DNA from: Croceibacterium ferulae | Lineage (GTDB): Bacteria > Pseudomonadota > Alphaproteobacteria > Sphingomonadales > Sphingomonadaceae | Assembly (NCBI RefSeq): GCF_003660445.1 | Contig: NZ_QZVQ01000003.1 | Coordinates: 1-64,000 of the forward strand | Reading direction: 5' to 3' | DNA: 64,000 nucleotides | Shown here: positions 17,281 to 26,816 of the stretch, piece by piece | How the letters are laid out: every line of letters begins with the position of its first letter | How positions within the stretch are numbered: position 1 is the stretch's first letter | Made by a program: the position numbers and the translations under genes | The notes under the pieces: model-generated | What the model saw: only the letters and a program-made list of their open reading frames with translations | The model's database searches: none | What the model was told of the DNA's origin: nothing

Positions 17281-18300
17281 TCAGCCGAAATAGGCGGTCA
17301 GGTCGGTCGTGAACGCATCCATGACCAGCACGGTGCTGCCATCGGTGAAGGTCAGGGTCGTGCCCGTCGCGCCAACCGACAGCGACTTGAACGCCTGGCC
17401 ATCCTCGAACGCGATGGTGTCGCGGAACAGGCAGAACTGGGTCAGCACGTCCTGGCCCGAATTGCAGCCGAACACGACGGTGTCGATGCCTTCGCCGGTG
17501 CTCATGATGTCGTTGCCGGTGCCGCCGAACAGGATGTCGTCACCCTCGCCGCCGATCAGCTTGTCATTGCCGGCGCCGCCATACAGCTTGTTGCCGTCGC
17601 CGCCGAAGGTGCTGAGCGTGTCGTTCCCGTCGCCGCCATACAGGAAGCTCGCGCCCATCTTGTTGTGGATGTAGGCGGTCAGCGTGTCGTTGCCGCTTTC
17701 GCCGTACAGCACGTTCACCAGGCTGTCCTGCGTGGAACCATAGCCGCGCGCGGTGATGGTGTCATTGCCAGAGCCGCCCTCGGCGTAGTTGTAGCCGGTC
17801 GATCCGTCATTGCTGCGCAGCGTGTCGGCCGACAGGTAGATCGTGTCGTTGCCCGAACCGCCGAATGCCTTGTTCGTGATGTGGCCGTCCGAATTCTCGA
17901 TCGTGGCTTCGAGATGGATCGTGTCGTTGCCCGAACCGCCAGTTGCGATCATTTCGGACTTCGTGGTGCGGCAACCGGTGGAATCCAGCATGTAGCTGTA
18001 TCCTTCGATGGTGTCGTTGCCGTCACCACCGTCCAGCAAGATGCCAGTGTAGCTGGCGGCGCTGGCAGCCTGGACAAACAGCTTGTCGTTGCCGCTGCCA
18101 CCAGATTGCCAGGCGCGCACGTCGCGCGTGTAGTTATAGCCGAAGAGCATGGTGGTGTTGAGAACGTCATCACCGCCATTGCCGAACAGCGACGTGTTGT
18201 TGTGCGTGCTGGTCAGCCGGTCATCACCACCGAGACCGATCAATATCTGCCAATCAAAGCAGCTGCGAAGCGTGAGATCTCTGTTCAAGAAAGAAAACAT
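17281..18300 (-). CDS. RTX calcium-binding repeat protein
   Basis: A 339-residue protein made almost wholly of RTX-type nonapeptides of the form GGxGNDxLx. At least nine copies are visible, such as GGSGNDKLF, GGDGNDTIE, GGAGNDKLI and GGEGDDILF. There is no N-terminal signal peptide; the end LVMDAFTTDLTAYFG resembles a type I secretion tail. No enzymatic domain is visible, so it may be a structural or EPS-binding matrix protein. Unusually for an RTX protein it has four cysteines (near SCFDW, TGCRTT, FGCNSG and QFCLFRD). It is on the minus strand, convergent with the histidine kinase, with its own terminator. No type I ABC exporter is in the window. Confidence 0.82.
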   Translation of the reverse strand: MFSFLNRDLTLRSCFDWQILIGLGGDDRLTSTHNNTSLFGNGGDDVLNTTMLFGYNYTRDVRAWQSGGSGNDKLFVQAASAASYTGILLDGGDGNDTIEGYSYMLDSTGCRTTKSEMIATGGSGNDTIHLEATIENSDGHITNKAFGGSGNDTIYLSADTLRSNDGSTGYNYAEGGSGNDTITARGYGSTQDSLVNVLYGESGNDTLTAYIHNKMGASFLYGGDGNDTLSTFGGDGNKLYGGAGNDKLIGGEGDDILFGGTGNDIMSTGEGIDTVVFGCNSGQDVLTQFCLFRDTIAFEDGQAFKSLSVGATGTTLTFTDGSTVLVMDAFTTDLTAYFG

Positions 18301-18528
18301 CGGCCATCCCCTGGTACAACAACGTCTGACTTGCCGTTAGCAAAACAAGATGCAGCTGCAAGTAAGACGCTGCAGTAGCCATGTTCCATATCGGGACGGG
18401 ATGATTTGCGGAATACTCAGCCAGCTGGTCCGATCTTTGCTTGGCCGCGCAGGGCCGGGCTTGAAGGGGGATCCGTTGGGCTGCCGCGCGCCCTTGCCGA
18501 TGGCCTCGCCCGCCTCCATCTGCCCGCC

Positions 18529-19287
18529 ATGGCCGATCCTGCCTTCTTCGCCATGCCGGATGGCCGCCGCATCGCCTACCGGCTGGTGCGCGGCGCCCGC
18601 TCAGGCTCCGGCAGCGCTACCGTGCTGTTCCTGCCGGGCTACATGTCCGACATGAGCGGCGGCAAGGCGACGGCGCTGTTCGAACAGGCGCAGGCGGCCG
18701 GCCATGGCTGCCTGCTGCTGGATTACAGCGGCTGCGGCCTGAGCGACGGCGATTTCGCCGCCGGCAGCTTGACCCACTGGGCGGACGAGGCGGTCGCACT
18801 GGCAGGGGCGCTGACCGATGGTTCGCTGGTGCTGGTCGGATCGTCCATGGGCGGCTGGCTGATGCTGCTGGTGGCGTTGCGGCTGCAGAGCCGTGTGGCC
18901 GGGCTGGTCGGCATCGCGCCCGCGCCCGACTTCACCGACTGGGGCTTCGACGCGGCCGAGCAGGCGCAACTGGCCGCAGGCGAGACGCTGCTGCGTCCCA
19001 ACGCCTACGGCCATCCGCCGACGCCCACGCATCCCCTGTTCTGGGCGGACGGACAGGCCAATCGCCTGCTGGATGCCCCTATTGCCCTCACCTGCCCGGC
19101 CCGGCTGCTGCACGGCCAGGCGGATGAGGTGGTGCCTCCGGCGCTGTCGCTGCAGCTGGCTGAACGGCTCGCCAGTGCGGATGTGCAGGTCACGTTGATC
19201 AAGGGCGGCGACCACCGCCTGTCCGCCCCCGAACAGATCACCCTGCTGCTGCGCAATGTCGCCGGCCTTATCGAAAGCATCCCATGA
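18529..19287 (+). CDS. Alpha/beta hydrolase
   Basis: A 252-residue serine hydrolase of the alpha/beta fold. LFLPGYMSDMSG resembles the oxyanion-hole strand, VGSSMGGWL holds the nucleophilic serine, HGQADEVVP the acidic residue, and GGDHRLS the histidine. No signal peptide, so cytoplasmic. It is closest in appearance to the ABHD10/YbfF-like esterase-thioesterase group; the substrate is unknown. ATG 18529 was chosen because family similarity starts at once with MADPAFFAMPDG; the frame is open further upstream without a better start. It overlaps the next gene by four bases (ATGA), which implies coupled translation with the flavin oxidoreductase. Confidence 0.85.
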   Translation: MADPAFFAMPDGRRIAYRLVRGARSGSGSATVLFLPGYMSDMSGGKATALFEQAQAAGHGCLLLDYSGCGLSDGDFAAGSLTHWADEAVALAGALTDGSLVLVGSSMGGWLMLLVALRLQSRVAGLVGIAPAPDFTDWGFDAAEQAQLAAGETLLRPNAYGHPPTPTHPLFWADGQANRLLDAPIALTCPARLLHGQADEVVPPALSLQLAERLASADVQVTLIKGGDHRLSAPEQITLLLRNVAGLIESIP

Positions 19288-20264
19288 CCACGCTCTCCGT
19301 CCTCGATCTCGTTCCCATCCGCGAAGGCGAAGGCGCTGGCGAGGCCCTCGCCGCCGCGGCCCGCCTGGCCCAGGTGGCGGAAGAATCCGGCTATCACCGG
19401 TTCTGGGTGGCGGAGCATCACACCATGAACGGGATCGCCGGCGGCGCCACCTCCGTGGTGCTGGCGCATATCGGCAATGCCACCCGCACCATCCGCATCG
19501 GATCGGGCGGGATCATGCTGCCCAATCACAGCCCGTTCCTGATCGCGGAGCAGTTCGGCACGCTGGATGCGCTGTTCCCCGGCCGGATCGACCTGGGCCT
19601 CGGCCGTGCGCCCGGGGCCGGGCCGGTGCTGGGGCAGGCGCTGCGCAAGGATCTGCACCGGGCGGCGGAGGCCTTCCCGCAGGACGTGCTGGAGCTGCGC
19701 GCGCTGCTGACCGGCGATACCGACCTGCCGATCGCCGCCACGCCGGGCCTGGGCGCGCAGGTGCAGATGTGGCTGCTCGGCTCCAGCCTGTTCGGCGCGC
19801 AGCTGGCCGCGCGGCTGGGCATGCCTTACGCCTTCGCCAGCCATTTCGCGCCAGATCACCTAGATCAGGCCCTGTCCGTCTATCGCAGCCAGTTCCGCCC
19901 CTCCGTCGCACTGGAGCAGCCCTATGTCGCTGCCGCCATGAACGTGTTCGCCGCGGAGACCGATGCGGAGGCGCAACTGCTCGCCACCAGCCAGGAACAG
20001 TCCTTCGTGCGCCTGCGCAGCGGCGATCCGGGCAAGCTGCCGCCGCCAGTGCCGCATTACCGCGACACGGCCCCGCCAGCGGCGCTGGCGATGATGGAAC
20101 ACATGATGAAGATCCGCGCCGTCGGCAGCCCGGCCACCGTGCGCGCCGCGATCGGCCGCTTTGTCGAACGGACAGGCGCGGACGAGATCATCGTGGCCGG
20201 CGCAACCTTCGATCCCGCCGCCCGCGAAGAGTCTCTGCGGTTGACGAAAGCCGCGCTCGGCTGA
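19284..20264 (+). CDS. LLM-class flavin-dependent oxidoreductase
   Basis: A 326-residue bacterial-luciferase-like monooxygenase. It begins TLSVLDLVPIREGEGAGE, the usual first strand, and shows RFWVAEHHTMNGIAG, IGSGGIMLPNHSPFLIAEQFGTLD and RIDLGLGRAPG. These motifs are characteristic of the group related to E. coli YhbW. Such enzymes use FMNH2 and oxygen, but substrates are mostly unknown. It is cytoplasmic and of normal length. The start codon overlaps the stop of the alpha/beta hydrolase, so the two are likely expressed together; a hydrolase plus flavin monooxygenase pair would suit degradation of a small molecule, but nothing more specific can be read from the sequence. Confidence 0.9.
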   Translation: MTTLSVLDLVPIREGEGAGEALAAAARLAQVAEESGYHRFWVAEHHTMNGIAGGATSVVLAHIGNATRTIRIGSGGIMLPNHSPFLIAEQFGTLDALFPGRIDLGLGRAPGAGPVLGQALRKDLHRAAEAFPQDVLELRALLTGDTDLPIAATPGLGAQVQMWLLGSSLFGAQLAARLGMPYAFASHFAPDHLDQALSVYRSQFRPSVALEQPYVAAAMNVFAAETDAEAQLLATSQEQSFVRLRSGDPGKLPPPVPHYRDTAPPAALAMMEHMMKIRAVGSPATVRAAIGRFVERTGADEIIVAGATFDPAAREESLRLTKAALG

Positions 20265-20338
20265 CAGGACGCGGGAACGATAAAGTAACAGCGGCGTGAC
20301 ATAATCGTGCGAACAGCTGGATTTTGAGAGGACAGGCG

Positions 20339-23300
20339 ATGGCGACCGGAGAGACTGGCCCGATGGACGATGCGGCGCTGATCGCGACCTTGCAGGCGCA
20401 GATCACGGCATCGCTGCTGCCGAACGAAGGCGGCTTCACCGGGCCGCAGCTGGCAGAGGCTGCCGCCTTCCTGCTGGAAGCCGCCCGGCAGCGTCCGCGG
20501 ACGGAAGCCGCGCTGCTGGTGCGCAGCGGGGCGGAGGGGCAACGCTCCACCCGCATCGCCATCGTCAACAAGGACATGCCGTTCCTGGTCGATTCGGTCG
20601 CAGGGGCCGTCGCGGCGCAGGGTCTGGCGATCGACATGCTGGTCCATCCGATCCTGCACGTGCGCCGCGATGCGGACGGACGACTGCTGGATCTGCCCGA
20701 CAGCTCCGCCGCGGGCGAGACGCGCGAGTCGATGATCTATCTGGAGATTGCGCGGCTGGACGCCCGCGCCCGCCGCGCGCTGGAAGATCAGCTGCAGGTG
20801 ACGCTGGCCGATGTGCGCGCAGCCGTGGCCGACTGGGCGCGGATGAAGGACGTGCTGGAGGAAGACGCCGACCGGCTGGCCGATGGCGAGCATGCCGCGC
20901 TGCTGCGCTGGCTGGCGGCGGACCGGCTGACGCTGCTGGGCCACCAGACCATCGTGCGCGACGGTGCCGCCACGGATCTGCTGGGCATCTGCCGGGCGGG
21001 CGAGCCCGATCTGCTGGCGGAGGAAACCCTGTCCCGCGCCTTTGCCTGGTTCGATGCAGCAGCAAGTGGCCGTTCGGGCGCCGCGCCGCTGATCGTGAAG
21101 GCCAATCGCGTCGCGCGCGTGCATCGCCGCGTGCCGCTGGACCTGTTCCTGGTGCCCGTGTTCGAAGGGGGCCGTGTCGCCGCCCTGTCGATCCACGCGG
21201 GCATCTGGACCAGCGCCGCGCTGGCCACTCCGCCGGACCAGATGCCCGTGCTGCGCCGCCAGCTGGCCGACATACTGCAGCGCCATGGCCTGACGCACGG
21301 GAGCCACGATGCCAAGGGGCTGGTCCATGCGCTGACCGCGTTGCCGCACGACCTGCTGATCGGCTTCCCGGTGGACGATGTGGAGCGGGTCGCCACCACC
21401 ATGATGGCGCTGACCGACCGTCCGCGCCCGCGCCTGGCGCTGGTGCAGGCCCCGCTGGAGCGGCACATCTTCGCCTTTGTCTGGCTGCCGCGCGACATGC
21501 TGGGCTCCTCCATCCGGCGGCAGGTGCAGGAACTGCTGGAACACGCCATCGGGGCGGAAACGCTGGACTGGTCCATGCAGATGGAGGGCGGCACGCTGGC
21601 CACCCTGCGCTTCGTGCTGGACGTGCGCGGCCTTGGCCGGCCGGTCGATCCCGCTGCCGTGGATGCGCGGCTGCAGGCCATGCTGCGCGGCTGGTCCGAT
21701 GCGGTGGAAGATGCGCTGGGCGGACTGGAGGAGCCCGGCCGGGCGGCTGCGCTCGCCAGCCGCTATGCCGAGTGCTTCCCCGCCAGCTACCGCACCGAAT
21801 ATGGCGCGGCGGAGGCGGCGCAGGACATTGCCCGGCTGCGCCACCTGGCGGTGGCCGAACCGCAACGGCCGCTGGGCCGCGATGCCCGGCTGTACCGCGC
21901 GAACAACGATCCGGCGGACCAGCTGCGGCTGAAGCTGTACCAGGCGGGCGGCGCCATGCCGCTGTCCGACGCGGTCCCGGCGCTGGAGAATTTCGGATTT
22001 CGCGTGCTGGCCGAAATGCCGACCGAACTGGCCGGCGACGATGCCGACACCATTCACGATTTCAGCCTGCAGCTGACCGGCGGCGGTGATGCGGCGGCCC
22101 TGCTCGACCGGGCGGCGCCGATCGAGACCGCCATCGTGGCGGTGATCAATGGCCGGGCGGAAGACGACGTGTTCAACCGCCTGGTCACCAGTACCGCGCT
22201 GGTCGCCGGCGAGGCCGACTGGCTGCGCGCCTTCTACCGCTATCTGCGGCAGACAGGCGTCGCCTTCACAATCTACACCGTGGTCGATGCGCTGCGCGGC
22301 GCGCCCGCGGTGACGCGCGCGCTGGTGCAGCTGTTCCGCGTGCTGCACGACCCGGCCTTCGCCGGGGACCGCGATGCGGCGGCGCGGGAACAGGCGGATG
22401 CGATCACCGGCGGGCTGGCGCAGGTCAGCGCGCTCAACGATGATCGTCTGTTGCGCCTGTACTGGGCCACCATCAACGCCGTGCTGCGCACGAACGCCTT
22501 CGCGCCCGCCGGACAGGAAGCGCTGGCGCTGAAGCTGGATTCGTCGCTCGTCCCCGGCCTGCCCCGGCCGGTGCCGTGGCGGGAGATCTTCGTCTATTCG
22601 CGCCGGGTGGAAGGCATTCACCTGCGCGCTGGGCCGGTCGCGCGCGGCGGCCTGCGCTGGTCCGACCGGCGGGATGATTTCCGCACCGAAGTGCTGGGCC
22701 TGATGAAGGCGCAGCGGGTGAAGAACGCCGTTATCGTGCCGACAGGCGCCAAGGGCGGCTTCTACCCCAAGCAGCTGCCCAGTCCGGCTGTGGACCGCGA
22801 CGCCTGGTTTGCGGAAGGCAAGGACAGCTACAAGCTGTTCATCCGCACGCTGCTGTCGGTGACGGACAATCTGCAGGGCGGCCGCACCGTGCATCCCGAA
22901 GGCATCGTGATCCGCGACGGGGCCGACCCTTATTTCGTCGTGGCGGCGGACAAGGGCACCGCTACCTTCAGCGACACCGCCAACGCGATTGCGGAGGAAC
23001 ACGATTTCTGGCTGGGCGATGCCTTCGCCAGCGGCGGTTCCAACGGCTACGATCACAAGGCGATGGGCATTACCGCCCGCGGCGCATGGATCTCGGTGCA
23101 GCGCCACTTCCTGGAACGGGGCGTGGACGTGCAGAGCGAAAGCGTGCGCGTGGTTGGCTGCGGCGACATGTCGGGCGACGTGTTCGGCAACGGCATGCTG
23201 CTCTCGAAGGCGATCAAGCTGGTCGCCGCATTCGATCACCGGCACATCTTCATCGACCCGGCGCCCGATCCGGCCGCCAGCTGGGCGGAACGGCAGCGCC

Positions 23301-25033
23301 TGTTCGACCTGCCCCGGTCCAGCTGGGCGGATTATGACAGCAGCCTGATCTCCACCGGCGGCGGCGTCTGGCCCCGCACCGACAAGCGCATCGAACTGTC
23401 GGCCGAGGTTCGTGCGGCTCTGGGCGTGGAGGACGAGGCGCTCGATCCCGACAGCCTGATCGCCGCGATCCTGAAGGCGCCGGCGGACCTGCTGTGGTTC
23501 GGCGGCATCGGCACCTATGTGAAGGCGCGCGGCGAAAGCCATGCCGATGTGGGCGATCCGGCGAACGATACCCTGCGCGTCGATGCGGCCGACCTGCGCG
23601 TGGCGGTGATCGGCGAAGGCGCCAATCTGGGCATCACCCAGGCGGCGCGGATCGAATTCGGCCTGAAGGGTGGCCGGTCGAACACCGACTTCATCGACAA
23701 TTCGGCCGGTGTCGACTGTTCCGACAACGAGGTGAACATCAAGATCGCGCTCGCCGCCGCCAAGGCAGCGGGGCGGCTGGAAGAGGATGGCCGCCGCGCC
23801 GTGCTGCGCGAGATGACGGACGAGGTCGCCGCCCTGGTGCTGGAGGACAACCGTCTGCAGGCGCTGGCGCTGTCCATTGCCGAGCGCGGCGGCGCGGCGG
23901 CGGTGCCGTCGCTGGCCGGCCTGATCGACGGGCTGGAGGAGCGCGGTGATCTGGACCGCCGGACCGAAGGACTGGCCGGGGCGGAGGAGCTGGCGCGCCG
24001 GGCCGCGGACGGGCTGGGGCTGACCCGGCCGGAACTGGCGGTGCTGCTGTCCAGCACCAAGCTGGCGCTGCAATCCGCGATCGAGGGCAGCGAACTGGCG
24101 GCGGACGCTTCGGCCGAGCCGATCCTGCTGGCCGACTTCCCGGCCACCATGCAGGAACGTTTCCGGCCCGAGATCCTGGGCCACCAGCTGCGCCGCGAGA
24201 TCGTGGCAACGTCCATCGCCAATCGCATGATCAACCGGATGGGCGTGATCCATCCCTTCATGCTGGCGGCGGAGGAAGGCGCGCAGCTGGCCCATGTGGC
24301 GGCCGCCTTTGTCGGCGCCTGCGACCTGCTGGGCATGGAAGCCCTGTGGGACGCGATCGACGCGACCGCCATGCCCGAAGCGGCGCGGCTGATGCTGTTC
24401 GACCAGGCGGCACTGGCGCTGCGCGGGCACATGACCGATCTGCTGCGCTCCGGCGACAGCACGACCCCGTCGGCCACGATCACCGACATGGCGGACCAGG
24501 TGGTCGAACTGGTCAACAATGTGGACGATCTGCTGGCGGCGGAGGCGCGCGGCCATGCCGGCGCGATCGAGGCTGCGCTGACCGAAGCGGGTGCGCCGGC
24601 CGAGCTGGCGGCGGCGGTTGCCCGGCTGTTCGCCATCGACGGCGCCATCGGCCTGGCGCGGCTGGCGCGCACTACTGGGCAGGGTCCGGTGGCACTGGCC
24701 AACGCCTTCATCATGCTGGGCGAGGAGCTGGGCCTCGACTGGGCGCAGGCCCGCGCGGCGGTGATGGCCCCCTCCGATCCGTGGGACCGGATGCTGGTGT
24801 CGGGCCTCGCGCGCGATTTCCAGCAGATGCGCTTCGCCTTCCTGCAGGCACGGTTGCAGGAACCGGCCGCCGGGCGCGATCCGCTGGCCGAAGTGCGCGG
24901 CTGGCTGGGCGAGCATACCGATGCAGTCCAGTCGCTGCGCCGGATGACCGCACGGGCGCGCGCCGCCACCCCGGTGACGCCGGCGATGCTGGCGCATCTG
25001 GCCGGGCAGGCGCGCAGCCTGCTGCAGCGATGA
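20339..25033 (+). CDS. NAD-specific glutamate dehydrogenase, large type
   Basis: A 1564-residue single-chain NAD-glutamate dehydrogenase of the 180-kDa class, oxidising L-glutamate to 2-oxoglutarate and ammonium in the cytoplasm. Long N-terminal regulatory (ACT-like) modules include [15 protein letters not shown]. The catalytic part contains [36 protein letters not shown] with the catalytic-lysine region, and [15 protein letters not shown] in the NAD-binding part. Length and domain order match the family. ATG 20339 has an AGAGGA site six bases upstream; a TTG at 20324 is in frame but unlikely. It overlaps the following FAD reductase by four bases. A large antisense open frame across this gene is only a codon-bias shadow. 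Confidence 0.96.
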   Translation: MATGETGPMDDAALIATLQAQITASLLPNEGGFTGPQLAEAAAFLLEAARQRPRTEAALLVRSGAEGQRSTRIAIVNKDMPFLVDSVAGAVAAQGLAIDMLVHPILHVRRDADGRLLDLPDSSAAGETRESMIYLEIARLDARARRALEDQLQVTLADVRAAVADWARMKDVLEEDADRLADGEHAALLRWLAADRLTLLGHQTIVRDGAATDLLGICRAGEPDLLAEETLSRAFAWFDAAASGRSGAAPLIVKANRVARVHRRVPLDLFLVPVFEGGRVAALSIHAGIWTSAALATPPDQMPVLRRQLADILQRHGLTHGSHDAKGLVHALTALPHDLLIGFPVDDVERVATTMMALTDRPRPRLALVQAPLERHIFAFVWLPRDMLGSSIRRQVQELLEHAIGAETLDWSMQMEGGTLATLRFVLDVRGLGRPVDPAAVDARLQAMLRGWSDAVEDALGGLEEPGRAAALASRYAECFPASYRTEYGAAEAAQDIARLRHLAVAEPQRPLGRDARLYRANNDPADQLRLKLYQAGGAMPLSDAVPALENFGFRVLAEMPTELAGDDADTIHDFSLQLTGGGDAAALLDRAAPIETAIVAVINGRAEDDVFNRLVTSTALVAGEADWLRAFYRYLRQTGVAFTIYTVVDALRGAPAVTRALVQLFRVLHDPAFAGDRDAAAREQADAITGGLAQVSALNDDRLLRLYWATINAVLRTNAFAPAGQEALALKLDSSLVPGLPRPVPWREIFVYSRRVEGIHLRAGPVARGGLRWSDRRDDFRTEVLGLMKAQRVKNAVIVPTGAKGGFYPKQLPSPAVDRDAWFAEGKDSYKLFIRTLLSVTDNLQGGRTVHPEGIVIRDGADPYFVVAADKGTATFSDTANAIAEEHDFWLGDAFASGGSNGYDHKAMGITARGAWISVQRHFLERGVDVQSESVRVVGCGDMSGDVFGNGMLLSKAIKLVAAFDHRHIFIDPAPDPAASWAERQRLFDLPRSSWADYDSSLISTGGGVWPRTDKRIELSAEVRAALGVEDEALDPDSLIAAILKAPADLLWFGGIGTYVKARGESHADVGDPANDTLRVDAADLRVAVIGEGANLGITQAARIEFGLKGGRSNTDFIDNSAGVDCSDNEVNIKIALAAAKAAGRLEEDGRRAVLREMTDEVAALVLEDNRLQALALSIAERGGAAAVPSLAGLIDGLEERGDLDRRTEGLAGAEELARRAADGLGLTRPELAVLLSSTKLALQSAIEGSELAADASAEPILLADFPATMQERFRPEILGHQLRREIVATSIANRMINRMGVIHPFMLAAEEGAQLAHVAAAFVGACDLLGMEALWDAIDATAMPEAARLMLFDQAALALRGHMTDLLRSGDSTTPSATITDMADQVVELVNNVDDLLAAEARGHAGAIEAALTEAGAPAELAAAVARLFAIDGAIGLARLARTTGQGPVALANAFIMLGEELGLDWAQARAAVMAPSDPWDRMLVSGLARDFQQMRFAFLQARLQEPAAGRDPLAEVRGWLGEHTDAVQSLRRMTARARAATPVTPAMLAHLAGQARSLLQR

Positions 25034-26286
25034 GCGAGAGCGGGGGAGAGGCTGGGAGCATCACCGGTGCTGACGTGGTGATCGTCGGCACCGGCCATGC
25101 CGGGGCGCAGGCGGCCATTGCCCTGCGCCAGCATGGCTTTGCCGGCTCCATCCTGCTGGTCGGGCGCGATCGCGACCTGCCATACGAACGCCCGCCCTTG
25201 TCCAAGGAATATCTGACCGGCGCCAAGAGCTTCGAACGCATGCTGATCCGTCCACCCGCCTTCTGGGCGGAACGGCAGATCGCCTTTCTGCCGGGCACCA
25301 ATGTCGGCAAGGTCGATCCGATGGCGAAGCAGCTGGGCATCAGCGGCGGCCGCACGCTTGCCTATGGCACGCTGATCTGGGCCACCGGCGGCGATCCCCG
25401 GCGCCTGTCCTGCAGCGGAGCGGATCTGGCCGGCATCCATGCGATGCGCGATCGGGCGGATGCGGATCGGCTGCTGGCGGAACTGCAGGGTGGTGCCCGC
25501 CGCGTGGTGGTGGTGGGCGGCGGCTATATCGGTCTGGAAAGCGCCGCCGTGCTGGTGCAGGCCGGCTGCGACGTCACCGTGGTGGAGCAGCAGGACCGCG
25601 TGCTCCCCCGCGTGGCCGGCGCGGATCTGGCGCAGTTCTACCAGGCGGAGCACGAGGCACGCGGGGTGCGCTTCCGCCTTGGCCGGACGGTCGAATGTGT
25701 CGAAGGCGTGGACGGCCGCGTCGCCGCCGTGCGGCTGGATGGCGGCGAGACGCTGGCCTGCGACATGGCGGTGGTCGGCATCGGCATCGTCCCGGCGATC
25801 GGCCCGTTGATCGCGGCTGGCGCGGCCGGCGCCAATGGCGTGGACGTGGACGAATTCTGCCGCACCAGCCTGCCTGACATCTACGCCATCGGCGACTGTG
25901 CAGCCCATGCCAACCGCCATGCCGGCAATGCGGTGATCCGGCTGGAAAGCGTCGGCAATGCGCATGACATGGCGAACACCGCCGCGCGCGACATCTGCGG
26001 CGATCCGCAGCCCCATGATGCGCTGCCGTGGTTCTGGTCCAATCAGTACGACCTCAAGCTGCAAACCGTTGGACTCGCCTTCGATTACGATGCCACCGTA
26101 CTGCGCGGCGATCCGGCGACACGCAGCTTCTCGGTGATCTATCTGCGCGCCGGCCAGGTGGTGGCGCTCGACTGCGTCAACGCCACCCGCGACTATGCGC
26201 AGGGGCGCAAGCTGGTGGAGGCGCAGGCGGTGATCGCGCCGGAGCTGCTGATGGACACGGACACGCCGCTGAAGGCGATGCTCTGA
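25030..26286 (+). CDS. FAD-dependent NAD(P)H oxidoreductase (ferredoxin-reductase type)
   Basis: A 418-residue flavoprotein. Two dinucleotide-binding motifs are present, [14 protein letters not shown] for FAD near residue 15 and [14 protein letters not shown] for NAD(P)H near residue 160. It also has the second FAD site DIYAIGDCA and the [12 protein letters not shown] segment typical of rubredoxin/ferredoxin reductases that serve oxygenase systems. A C-terminal reductase domain follows. The start overlaps the stop of NAD-glutamate dehydrogenase, so it is the second gene of that operon. No ferredoxin or oxygenase lies next to it; a distant FdxA gene is in this window but no link can be shown. 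Its electron acceptor is undetermined. Confidence 0.9.
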   Translation: MSESGGEAGSITGADVVIVGTGHAGAQAAIALRQHGFAGSILLVGRDRDLPYERPPLSKEYLTGAKSFERMLIRPPAFWAERQIAFLPGTNVGKVDPMAKQLGISGGRTLAYGTLIWATGGDPRRLSCSGADLAGIHAMRDRADADRLLAELQGGARRVVVVGGGYIGLESAAVLVQAGCDVTVVEQQDRVLPRVAGADLAQFYQAEHEARGVRFRLGRTVECVEGVDGRVAAVRLDGGETLACDMAVVGIGIVPAIGPLIAAGAAGANGVDVDEFCRTSLPDIYAIGDCAAHANRHAGNAVIRLESVGNAHDMANTAARDICGDPQPHDALPWFWSNQYDLKLQTVGLAFDYDATVLRGDPATRSFSVIYLRAGQVVALDCVNATRDYAQGRKLVEAQAVIAPELLMDTDTPLKAML

Positions 26287-26331
26287 AGCCGTTCAGCATC
26301 CGTTCGCACGGGATGGGGTAATCGCCCCGGC

Positions 26332-26811
26332 ATGACCCTCACCATCAACCGCCGCCACGCCGTCGCCATGCTGCTGGCGGGCCTTGCCCTGCCCGGCTGC
26401 GGTTCGGCGGCGGAGGCGCGGCCGTTCCGCGTGCAACTGAGCGAGGCCGAATGGCGCCGACGCCTGTCCCCTGGCGCCTTTGCCGTGCTGCGGCAGGAAG
26501 GCACAGAGCGCGCCGGCACCTCGCCGCTCAACCGGGAAAAGCGCACCGGCACCTATCATTGCGCCGGCTGCGCCAAGCCGCTGTTCGCCAGCCGCACCAA
26601 GTTCGAATCCGGCACCGGCTGGCCCAGCTTCTGGCAACCGCTGACCGGCGCGGTGGGCACGGGCACCGATTACGGGCTGGGCCTGCCCCGCACCGAAGTG
26701 CATTGCGCTGATTGCGGCGGCCATCTGGGCCATGTCTTCGATGACGGTCCGCGGCCGACCGGCAAGCGTTACTGCATGAATGGCGTGGCGATGACCTTCC
26801 GGCCTGCCTGA
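26332..26811 (+). CDS. msrB: Exported methionine-R-sulfoxide reductase MsrB
   Basis: A 159-residue MsrB that reduces protein-bound methionine-R-sulfoxide. Two zinc-binding CxxC pairs (Cys77/Cys80 and Cys125/Cys128) frame the SelR domain; the catalytic cysteine is Cys148 in RYCMNG, preceded by GTGWPSF and GHVFDDGP. The N-terminus is unusual for MsrB: an NRR pair, a hydrophobic stretch and a PGC lipobox-like site. The enzyme is therefore probably exported, perhaps by Tat, and may be lipid-anchored. Start ATG 26332 gives that export signal. The gene follows the FAD reductase by 45 bases and converges with an acyltransferase gene. Periplasmic repair is inferred. Confidence 0.92.
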   Translation: MTLTINRRHAVAMLLAGLALPGCGSAAEARPFRVQLSEAEWRRRLSPGAFAVLRQEGTERAGTSPLNREKRTGTYHCAGCAKPLFASRTKFESGTGWPSFWQPLTGAVGTGTDYGLGLPRTEVHCADCGGHLGHVFDDGPRPTGKRYCMNGVAMTFRPA

Positions 26812-26816
26812 GGGAG

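Noticed and set aside
17300-18260. Repetitive DNA that could look like a CRISPR array
   Set aside because: The repeats are in frame and encode RTX nonapeptides; spacing is not constant and no cas genes are present.
20057-24997. Very long minus-strand open frame across the glutamate dehydrogenase gene
   Set aside because: A shadow of strong third-position GC bias; its composition (Gln, His, Arg, Gly rich) is not protein-like and the plus-strand gene is certain.
24346-25029. Apparent N-terminal extension of the FAD reductase frame
   Set aside because: It overlaps the end of glutamate dehydrogenase in another frame, and reductase similarity starts only after ATG 25030.
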